Part shown: piece by piece, positions 1 through 6,300 of the stretch
Layout: every line of letters starts with the position of its first letter
Position numbering within the stretch: the first letter of the stretch is position 1
NCBI GenBank assembly: GCA_012841995.1
Contig: DUTQ01000232.1
Span: 1 to 7,702, forward strand
DNA: 7,702 nucleotides
Source: Thermoanaerobacterales bacterium
GTDB lineage: Bacteria; Bacillota; Thermosediminibacteria; Thermosediminibacterales; Tepidanaerobacteraceae
Direction of reading: 5' to 3'
Translations under genes and position numbers: made by a program
Notes under the pieces: model-generated
What the model was told of the DNA's origin: nothing
Seen by the model: only the letters and a program-made list of their open reading frames with translations
The model's database searches: none

Positions 1-1
1 A

Positions 2-409
2 TGCCCTGATATTGCTATTCCCTGCAAACACATTGCAGCAGTTCACTACATCATTGCTGAAGAACTCGATAAAGACCCTTTTTTAGTATTTAAGTTACGG
101 GGTATGGGCAAAGAAGAATTTATTGAGCAGATGACAAAACTAAATACAAAAAAATACAAAAAATTTAATAAAACAACTATTGCCCCTAATAAAGAAAAAA
201 CCCTCTTCCCTACTGTTGCTATAATTTCAAATCTACAGGATTTGCTGACAGATGAATTCTGGGAGGGGAAAAAACCTAAAATAGAGCAATCAACCATCCC
301 GGGAATACATGCTGCTGCCTTTATAAATGATGCCGATGCATTTTGGAGCAAAGATTTCCCCATGGCAGAAATCATGCAGGGAATCTATAGAGGCTCAAGT
401 AAAGACTAA
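2..409 (+). CDS. SWIM zinc-finger protein, C-terminal part (5' end outside window)
   Basis: The reading frame is open from the first bases of the window, so the true start lies upstream; the internal ATG at 104 is not the gene start. The first residues read CPDIAIPCKH, which fits the second half of a SWIM zinc finger (CxC...CxH), with the first Cys of the CxC pair just off the window. The next stretch, HIAAVHYIIAEELDKDPF followed by an LRG, is the usual continuation in bacterial SWIM proteins. The last ~85 residues are lysine-rich and have no motif I recognise. SWIM domains bind zinc and are thought to contact DNA or protein. In Firmicutes and actinobacteria such genes often sit beside a SNF2-family helicase, which would be upstream and out of view. 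The family call is firm; the role is unknown. It ends with TAA inside a hairpin shared with the opposing gene. Confidence 0.85.
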   Translation, partial: CPDIAIPCKHIAAVHYIIAEELDKDPFLVFKLRGMGKEEFIEQMTKLNTKKYKKFNKTTIAPNKEKTLFPTVAIISNLQDLLTDEFWEGKKPKIEQSTIPGIHAAAFINDADAFWSKDFPMAEIMQGIYRGSSKD

Positions 410-433
410 AGGCGCTACATGATGTAACGCCTT
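409..433. terminator. Bidirectional hairpin terminator between convergent genes
   Basis: The arms AAGGCG and CGCCTT pair, followed by a one-base mismatch and a second stem TACA/TGTA around a three-base loop. It begins in the TAA of the SWIM gene and lies three bases past the end of the MOSC gene. The mismatch is C-A in plus-strand RNA but becomes a U-G wobble in minus-strand RNA, so the stem is continuous only for transcripts of the MOSC gene. T-runs after the stem are weak on both sides (ACTTTAAAA on plus; TTTAGTCTTTACTT on minus). Confidence 0.55.
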
Positions 434-436
434 ACT

Positions 437-883
437 TTAAAACTCCTTATCACTAATTACCTTTGCTTTGTCGCCTACCTTAACCTTGCCGCCTTTTACC
501 ACTTTGCAAAATAGCCCGTTGTCAGCAAGCAATACAAATCCGTGAAAATTAAAAGTATGGTCTTTTGTAAGCACTTTTCCTATTTGAGTCACTTCTAAAA
601 CGCTCTCACCTACTTGCAGTAATGTTCCTAATTTGAACTCTTCACCTACAAGGCCTTTAACAGTCAGGTTCTCAGCAAAATCGCCCGGCTCAACCTCAAA
701 GCCCTGTTTTTTGGAAAGCTCTTCAGCATACTCCCACAAAAGAATACCCACTTGACGTTCAGTACCGGCATGAGCATCCCCTTCTAATCCATAGCCTTCT
801 TTGAGATACCCCTCGCCAATATTCCTTTTTCCAGTTCCGCGCTTATCGCTTATGCTAACACCGATTAACTCTCCGGTTTTCAA
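437..883 (-). CDS. Small MOSC-domain protein, TTG start
   Basis: This 148-residue stand-alone MOSC domain has the usual size for the short bacterial form. Family landmarks in order are GLEGDAHAG (32-40), RQV (43-45), PGDFAENLT (66-74), VTQIGK (98-103) and KGGKVKVGD (130-138). MOSC domains are related to the C-terminal domain of molybdenum-cofactor sulfurases and are presumed to carry sulfur or bind the cofactor; few small ones have a proven role. After VTQIGK most relatives carry conserved cysteines in a CH..C....G.C pattern. Here that stretch reads VLTKDHTFNFHGFVLLADNG, with no Cys; the only Cys in the protein is C126. Persulfide chemistry at the usual site is therefore doubtful. The start is TTG at 883: an in-frame TAA lies directly upstream, there is no internal Met codon, and AAGGGG sits 10 bases before. 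It is transcribed divergently from the glycan operon. No signal peptide is present, so it should be cytoplasmic. Confidence 0.88.
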   Translation of the reverse strand: MKTGELIGVSISDKRGTGKRNIGEGYLKEGYGLEGDAHAGTERQVGILLWEYAEELSKKQGFEVEPGDFAENLTVKGLVGEEFKLGTLLQVGESVLEVTQIGKVLTKDHTFNFHGFVLLADNGLFCKVVKGGKVKVGDKAKVISDKEF

Positions 884-893
884 TTAAAATCAA

Positions 894-899
894 CCCCTT
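894..899 (-). promoter_or_regulatory. Shine-Dalgarno that fixes the TTG start of the MOSC gene
   Basis: AAGGGG on the minus strand lies 10 bases before the TTG at 883-881. Another TTG overlaps the end of this motif but is out of frame, so the proposed TTG is the only usable start. Confidence 0.6.
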
Positions 900-910
900 G
901 TATAATAATT

Positions 911-956
911 GGATTTTCTAATCCGTAAAGCTTGTATTGATGTTCTTATTATCAAT
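911..956 (-). repeat. Two small inverted repeats in the MOSC leader
   Basis: Read on plus, ATTGAT at 936-941 pairs with ATCAAT at 951-956 across nine bases, and GGATT at 911-915 pairs with AATCC at 920-924 across four. If transcription starts near 963 on the minus strand, both would form short hairpins in an ~80-base leader before the Shine-Dalgarno. Stems of 5-6 A/T-rich pairs are weak; an operator or chance are both possible. Confidence 0.3.
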
Positions 957-969
957 CCGCTCATCACTA

Positions 970-997
970 ATTTTAGCAAAAATATAAATAACTGCAA
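970..997 (-). promoter_or_regulatory. Candidate extended -10 promoter for the MOSC gene
   Basis: On the minus strand, TTGCAG (997-992) is followed by 16 bases and then TAAAAT (975-970), preceded by TGC, an extended -10 element. The -35 is poor and the -10 matches 5 of 6. The predicted start near 963 leaves an ~80-base leader. A closer TATTAT box at 907-902 is unlikely because its start site would fall in the Shine-Dalgarno. Confidence 0.35.
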
Positions 998-1019
998 AGT
1001 GTATAAATGACGAATTTAA

Positions 1020-1048
1020 TTCAAAAAAGTATGTCCGAATAATATAAT
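1020..1048 (+). promoter_or_regulatory. Candidate upstream SigA-type promoter (P1) of the glycan operon
   Basis: TTCAAA (1020-1025), a 17-base spacer and a perfect TATAAT (1043-1048). It would start near 1055 and give a ~143-base leader before the glycosyltransferase ATG. The weak -35 and the AT-rich background lower certainty. Confidence 0.4.
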
Positions 1049-1099
1049 TGTTTTAAAAAAAACTGTGAGTTAAAAGCCCTTTTGAATATTCTTTAAAGT

Positions 1100-1128
1100 T
1101 TGAAATAAGCATCTTATTATGATAAAAT
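1100..1128 (+). promoter_or_regulatory. Main candidate SigA-type promoter (P2) of the glycan operon
   Basis: TTGAAA (1100-1105), exactly 17 bases, then TAAAAT (1123-1128), each 5 of 6 to consensus, with TGA just before the -10 (extended -10). Transcription would start near 1135, leaving a ~63-base leader. Palindromes GAATATTC (1084-1091) and CTTTAAAG (1091-1098) abut the -35 and could be an operator. This is the best promoter in the region by spacing and match. Confidence 0.6.
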
Positions 1129-1183
1129 ATAATTTCACTAATATTTATTTTTTGTTTTCATTATAGGTTTATATACCACAATG

Positions 1184-1192
1184 AAGGGGGAG
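1184..1192 (+). promoter_or_regulatory. Shine-Dalgarno of the GT4 gene
   Basis: AAGGGGGAG lies five bases before the ATG at 1198. It is purine-rich and strong, though not an exact AAGGAGG, and supports 1198 as the start. Confidence 0.65.
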
Positions 1193-1197
1193 CTTCT

Positions 1198-2352
1198 ATG
1201 AATATATCAATTTTAACCACTTACCCACCACGTCAGTGTGGCATAGCTTCGTTTTCCAGTGATCTAAGAAAAAATATGATGCTTTATAACAAAAACATTT
1301 ATATTGTTTCCTTAAGCGATAATTCCTACGATTACCCCAACGAAGTGATATTTGATTTACGGCAAGACAGCAGAGAAGATTATAAAAGAGCAGCACAATT
1401 TATCAACAAAGAGGATATCGATGTCGTAATACTACAACACGAATACGGGATATTCGGAGGCCAAGACGGCGACTTTGTGTTGGACTTTACAAAAAACTTA
1501 AAAAAGCCCTTTATATTATGCACTCATACCATTCTTGATAGCCCCAACGAGAATCAATGCAATATCCTTAAAATTCTTGGGCAGCAAGCTTTTGCCGTCA
1601 TCGCTATGACAAATAAATCAAAAGAGCTGTTAAATAGGATATATAAAATACCCCTAGAAAAAACACATGTCATCTGGCATGGAGTTCCCGTATTTGAAAA
1701 AACCGGCTATGAAGCCAAAAAAGACTACGGAATTGCCGAAAGGCCCCTTGTCACTACCTTTGGCTTTGTAGGCCCTGGCAAGGGAATAGAGATCGGAATA
1801 AAGGCCATCTCCAAATTGAGGCATAAATACCCGGACATAATCTATTTTGTAGTGGGAGAAACACATCCAAGTTTAAAAAAGACTATGGGCGAATCTTATA
1901 GAGAATCCTTACTTCAGCTGGTAGAAGAACTAGATATGGAAAATAACATCAGATTTATAAATAGTTTTGTCAGCATACAAGAATTAGGGCGAATACTATA
2001 TATGACAGATGTTTACCTAACCCCTTACCCTAATCGAAATCAAGCAGTAAGTGGCACACTGTCATTTGCCATTGGTTGTGGCAGAGCCATAGTATCTACA
2101 CCATATAATTATTCTTTAGAATTGCTTGCCAACAACAGAGGCCTTGTTGCATCAAAGGCAGACCCTAATGAGCTAGCTGCTCTGATAGACTCCATACTTT
2201 CATCCCCTAAACTAAAGTCAGAACTTGAAAAAAATGCACAGAAGCTGGGCGCAAAAATGTCTTGGCCAAATGTTGCAAAAAACTATATCCATATCATTGA
2301 AAAATCGGGGTCAGACTTAAGAGATGATGATACATGTATAAACACTTTATAG
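1198..2352 (+). CDS. GT4-type (group 1) glycosyltransferase, first gene of the glycan operon
   Basis: This 384-residue GT-B glycosyltransferase should transfer a sugar from a nucleotide donor in the cytoplasm; there is no signal peptide or membrane segment. The N-terminal domain opens with TTYPPRQCGIASF (7-19), a signature of one GT4 subgroup, and continues with LQHEYGIFGG (79-88) and VIWHGVP (158-164). The C-terminal Rossmann domain starts at TTFGFVGPGKGIE (186-198) and carries VSGTLSFAIGCGRAIVSTPY (284-303), then a Glu-containing helix, NYSLELLA (304-311). The EX7E pair of classical GT4 enzymes is not visible: its second Glu aligns with F290. This seems to be a subgroup feature, since the rest of the pocket is intact. 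The donor is unknown; mannose is plausible from the GH130 partner. In many relatives this domain is followed by the toroid domain encoded by the next gene, whose start overlaps this gene by 19 bases, so the two proteins probably work together. Confidence 0.88.
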   Translation: MNISILTTYPPRQCGIASFSSDLRKNMMLYNKNIYIVSLSDNSYDYPNEVIFDLRQDSREDYKRAAQFINKEDIDVVILQHEYGIFGGQDGDFVLDFTKNLKKPFILCTHTILDSPNENQCNILKILGQQAFAVIAMTNKSKELLNRIYKIPLEKTHVIWHGVPVFEKTGYEAKKDYGIAERPLVTTFGFVGPGKGIEIGIKAISKLRHKYPDIIYFVVGETHPSLKKTMGESYRESLLQLVEELDMENNIRFINSFVSIQELGRILYMTDVYLTPYPNRNQAVSGTLSFAIGCGRAIVSTPYNYSLELLANNRGLVASKADPNELAALIDSILSSPKLKSELEKNAQKLGAKMSWPNVAKNYIHIIEKSGSDLRDDDTCINTL

Positions 2353-3362
2353 AACTCACTGATAAAACAGGCATAATACAGTTCTCAAAAGGCTCAAGGC
2401 CAGACATTAAAAGCGGTTACACCATTGATGACAACGCAAGAGCCTTAATCATAGCCCTTGGGATGAAAGGAAATAGCCGCATTGAACTTGCAAAAACATA
2501 CAGTCGTTATATGAAAGAAGCACAACTCGAAAACGGAGTTTGGCAAAACCTTAAAATAAACGGGAAGTTCTCATCGGCCTTAAATTCTGAAGACAGTATG
2601 GGTCGTGGTGTACTTGCTGCGAGCTTTGCCACTAACTGTGAAATAGATGAGGTGCGTCATCTGGCAAAAATAATGCTGCAAAAATCCATTCCGTCCGCTG
2701 TTCACCTTACATCACCCCGTGCCTCATCTTATGTGCTCTTATGTTTATGTAATCTATTGCAAGTATACAACAATGCTAATAATACACATATCTCACAATA
2801 TGCCCGCAAAATATCACAAAGGCTTATTAACCTTTATGAGCAAAATCACACACAAGATTGGCACTGGTACGAAAACATTTTAACATACTGTAATGCCTTA
2901 ATGCCACATGCGCTTTTCGCCTACTATATAGTAAGTAGCAACAAAAAAGCTCTACAAGTTGCAGTGGATTCCCTTAATTTTTTGACTGATACCCTTTTTA
3001 AGCCAGGTTATCTTTCTATTGTTGGAAACCGCGGATGGTGGAAAAAAGGGCAAAAAATACCCCCTTTTGATCAACAGCCAGTAGATGCCTGCTCTATTGC
3101 ACTTGCATGTATTCAAGGATATATAGCCACGCAAAAATCCGAACTGTGCGAAATGGCAAAACTGGCATACGAATGGTACCTTGGCAAAAACATCAACAAG
3201 GTATCTGTCATAAATGAAAAAACTCAAGGCTGTCATGACGCCTTAACCCCATATGGAGTAAATTTAAACCAAGGAGCTGAAGCAATAATCTCTTATTTAA
3301 TGGCACATCAGATCATTTATAATGATGGAGCAAAAAGCAAGACAATAATTCCTACAGTGTAA
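2334..3362 (+). CDS. Helical-toroid (six-hairpin-type) glycan-active protein
   Basis: This 342-residue protein is all-helical in appearance, with no signal peptide. I recognise it as the toroid domain often linked to or fused with GT4 transferases, from these ordered motifs: LTDKTGIIQF (8-17), YTIDDNARAL (29-38), SEDSMGRG (85-92), WHWYENILTYCNALMPHAL (176-194), NRGWW (232-236), FDQQPVDA (245-252) and NLNQGAE (310-316). The acidic residues D32/D33, E86/D87, E180 and D246, with many Trp and Tyr, suggest a sugar-binding or glycosidase-like cleft. No activity is established to my knowledge, and annotations often just say glycosyltransferase. The start is ATG 2334: an in-frame TGA lies at 2328-2330, and the family motif begins at residue 8, so nothing is missing. 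The local Shine-Dalgarno is weak, so translation is probably coupled to the preceding gene. The next gene follows after 11 bases. Confidence 0.78.
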   Translation: MYKHFIELTDKTGIIQFSKGSRPDIKSGYTIDDNARALIIALGMKGNSRIELAKTYSRYMKEAQLENGVWQNLKINGKFSSALNSEDSMGRGVLAASFATNCEIDEVRHLAKIMLQKSIPSAVHLTSPRASSYVLLCLCNLLQVYNNANNTHISQYARKISQRLINLYEQNHTQDWHWYENILTYCNALMPHALFAYYIVSSNKKALQVAVDSLNFLTDTLFKPGYLSIVGNRGWWKKGQKIPPFDQQPVDACSIALACIQGYIATQKSELCEMAKLAYEWYLGKNINKVSVINEKTQGCHDALTPYGVNLNQGAEAIISYLMAHQIIYNDGAKSKTIIPTV

Positions 3363-3369
3363 GGAGGAG
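3361..3369 (+). promoter_or_regulatory. Perfect Shine-Dalgarno overlapping a stop codon
   Basis: AAGGAGGAG lies four bases before the ATG at 3374, and its first two bases belong to the TAA of the toroid gene. This arrangement favours high, coupled translation of the large fusion protein. Confidence 0.8.
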
Positions 3370-3373
3370 TCTT

Positions 3374-6300
3374 ATGGATATCGAACTTAAATACGGTGAT
3401 GACCTTTACTTTGATGCACTTTCCAGTATAAAAAATGCATTAGACGAAACAAGAGATGTGGATATAGTAATAGGCATCCCTTTCTTCAATGAAAAAGACA
3501 CACTACCTGAAGTGGTAAAAACTGCCTTGAAAAGCTTAAAAGATAGTAATCACAAAAAACTTATAGTGTGTTCAGGTGATCCTGCAGGTAAAAACACCCT
3601 AGAGGAATTAAAAAAAACTTGTAAAAGCCCAAATGTAACTGCGTTTTTAATGCCTCATGGAATAAACGGGAGAGGCTACAGTACACGGGCTATATTTGAG
3701 ATAGCAAAATTTTATGAAGCCGATGTAGTGCTTTTGGAAGCCGATTTAACAAGTCAAGATGAGAAGGGTCTAAATCCTGCTTGGATTGACAGACTTGCAG
3801 AACCAGTCCTTGGCAAATATGACCTGGCCATAGCGCGCTTTTATCGACACCCATTTGAAGATATAATGAGCAATCTGTTTATATCACCACTCATAGAGGT
3901 ATTGTATGGAATGAGAATAGCTGATCCGTTAAGTGGCATCTTTGCCATTTCCCACGATTTAGTAGAAGACATGTGCACAGAATTTGATAAATTAAGACAG
4001 CAAATAGGTGGATATGGATTAATCCCATGGATTATCACCACTGCCATAAAAACCAATAATAAAATCTGTGAAGTATGCTTTGGACCAAAATTTTCACCAA
4101 TAAAGCTCGTAAAAAAGAATCTCATATTCAAGGAAATGTCAAGAGCACTTATCGAATGCATAAAACGAGATGAAGAATTCTGGCTAAATACACCTGCAAT
4201 AGTAAGATACCCTGATGTGTTTGGCCGACAACAAAAAATCAAGCCACTTGAAGTTGTATTTGATTACAAAGAGTTTTTCCACTCATTTCAAAAAGAATAT
4301 TTCCAATACCGCCAACTCTTTAGTCACATATTAGAACCTGAAACAATCGAAGAACTAGACAAAATGGCAGAAGAAAAGATGCAAACATATGATTTTTTGC
4401 CAAACTTGTGGGCAAAGGTGGTCTACAGTGTTCTTTTAGCTGTTGCGTTCGAACCTAAAGTAGAAGATGAAGACTTGCTAGAGGCTTTGATTTCCATATA
4501 TGACGGGGCAGTATCAGGGCTTTTAAAACAACTTACACAGCTTGAAAACATATTAATTGCTAACAATAAAGAACCGGATTTCATTATATCGGCAAGCATA
4601 AAAGAAGCCTTTGAACAACATACTGATTGTTTTTTTCAACATAAAAAGGTATTCGTTAAAAAATGGAAAAAACTTGCGAGACAGACTAGACCCATAATAA
4701 CACCATTAGACTATATAGAGTATATACCAGGAGTCCCTATAGTTCTGCCAAAGACTTTAGAAGGAGATAAAGGGCGCAAGGTAAACACAAACCATATATT
4801 TACAAGGCTCCAGAAAAAATATGAAAATCAATTCAAAGACTTTTTATATATGCTAGGAACTAATCCCAATGAACCCACATCAATTATAGCTGAAAAAATA
4901 AACGAATTTATGGTAAGCTTAGAAAACACCATTGATACACTATGTGACGGTAATCTTTTTACAGCAGAAGGCGTAGAACGGTTCCTTGCAAATCTCTTTG
5001 AATGTTTTCCACACGAAAAGGTCTTTTCAGTTAAAGAACAGGTATTAAAGAAACTGCTCTATGAATTTCAGCCTTCAAATCTAATGCTACGTCAAGGATA
5101 TAAGAACATGCGAGAACTGTTTAGCGGCATGGATGTCCGCGATATACTCACATTGGCTCAGTACACTGAAGACAAAAATTATTTTGACAGAATATATCTA
5201 TGGTTGGAGGACAATATACGCCCAGACAGTTTTGAGGAAGTTGAATTAAAACCCATAATCGTAAATCGGGAGAGATTTCCCGGTATTGGTGAATTTCGCG
5301 ATATTTCACGCTTGAATAGGTTAACTGCTCGCATAGCTGTTACCAATTTGGGCAAAGGCATGGGAGGTAAATTCCCCAAGCTCAGATACTTCACACGAAT
5401 AACCAAAAGCCTTGTAGAAGCTGAACATTTTTCAAGTCTTTGGAAATCTTATGCGCGCGAGCGAAAAGAAGTTGGCCGCAAATTGGTGAATTCAATCACC
5501 GGTCACTATGGAAAAGAAATGTTTTCCGCACACTACATCTTTGAAAACTGGCATCAGCGTGAACTAATGACAAGGCTCAGTAAATTGGCTAATACACTTG
5601 AACGCAAAGGCATGATAGAGGAAAGCAAGAACATCAATATGATGGTAAAAGGACACGGGATTAGTATGGTGTTACAAGACGGTACATTCATGCCATGCTC
5701 TGCTTGGAGCTGGGCAAGTTTCAGCTTTAAAGGAGGAAAAGGAATCCCCACACCTATGTTTTTACATGTAGAAAGAGATTGGTTTAATCATGAGCTGCTA
5801 GAAAATATATATGAAGAGATGGGATATAATCCCGATGAAATCATGGAACAAGTATTTCAGCTTATTAGCCAAGGCAAAGAAAGCAATGACATAGTAAAAG
5901 TGCTAATGGGGATTAAACCTCCAATAGAGGCAGTGGTCGTCCAAGAATTGGAACATTACCCGCCAGCCAAGACACTCAAAAGATATGATGGAAATCCTAT
6001 CTTGATGCCAATAAAAGAGCATTGGTGGGAAAGCAAATACGTATTAAATGCAGCTGCGTTCAGGCTCGAAGACAAAGTCTACCTCCTCTACAGAGCTTTT
6101 GGCAATGATGAAATTTCTCGAATTGGTCTTGCCATAACTGATGGCTACCGTGTCATAGAAAGACTTAAAAATCCAGTTTTTATCCCTGAAACAGAGCAGG
6201 AGAAAAAAGGCTGTGAAGACCCAAGAGTAGTAATTCTAAATGATGAAATATTTATGTTCTATACAGCATATGACGGAGTCGTTGCACAGATAGCAGCTGC

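Larger units (their letters stand above)
884..1197. other. AT-rich divergent intergenic region
   Basis: This is the only stretch over 300 bases without a gene. It holds the MOSC leader with two small inverted repeats (911-956), a candidate minus-strand promoter (970-997) and two candidate plus-strand promoters (1020-1048 and 1100-1128). Two adjacent 8-base palindromes (GAATATTC and CTTTAAAG, 1084-1098) lie just upstream of the second -35. I see no convincing small ORF and no known riboswitch. Confidence 0.7.

Noticed and set aside
46..375. Minus-strand open frame opposite the SWIM gene
   Set aside because: The plus frame has clear SWIM-family residues; the opposite frame is low-complexity and without motifs.
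902..907. TATTAT box on the minus strand close to the MOSC gene
   Set aside because: Its start site would fall near 895, inside the Shine-Dalgarno, leaving no usable ribosome site.
1181..1201. Six-codon open frame MKGELL whose TGA overlaps the GT4 ATG
   Set aside because: It has no Shine-Dalgarno of its own and consists of the Shine-Dalgarno of the next gene; most likely chance.
2334..2352. Programmed -1 frameshift to fuse the GT4 and toroid proteins
   Set aside because: There is no X-XXY-YYZ slippery site in the overlap and no clear downstream structure; a proper ATG with an in-frame stop just before it explains the arrangement.
3841..4242. Long open frame on the minus strand opposite the GT domain
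   Set aside because: It is a shadow of the strongly supported plus-strand coding sequence, has no recognisable domain, and starts inside the other gene.
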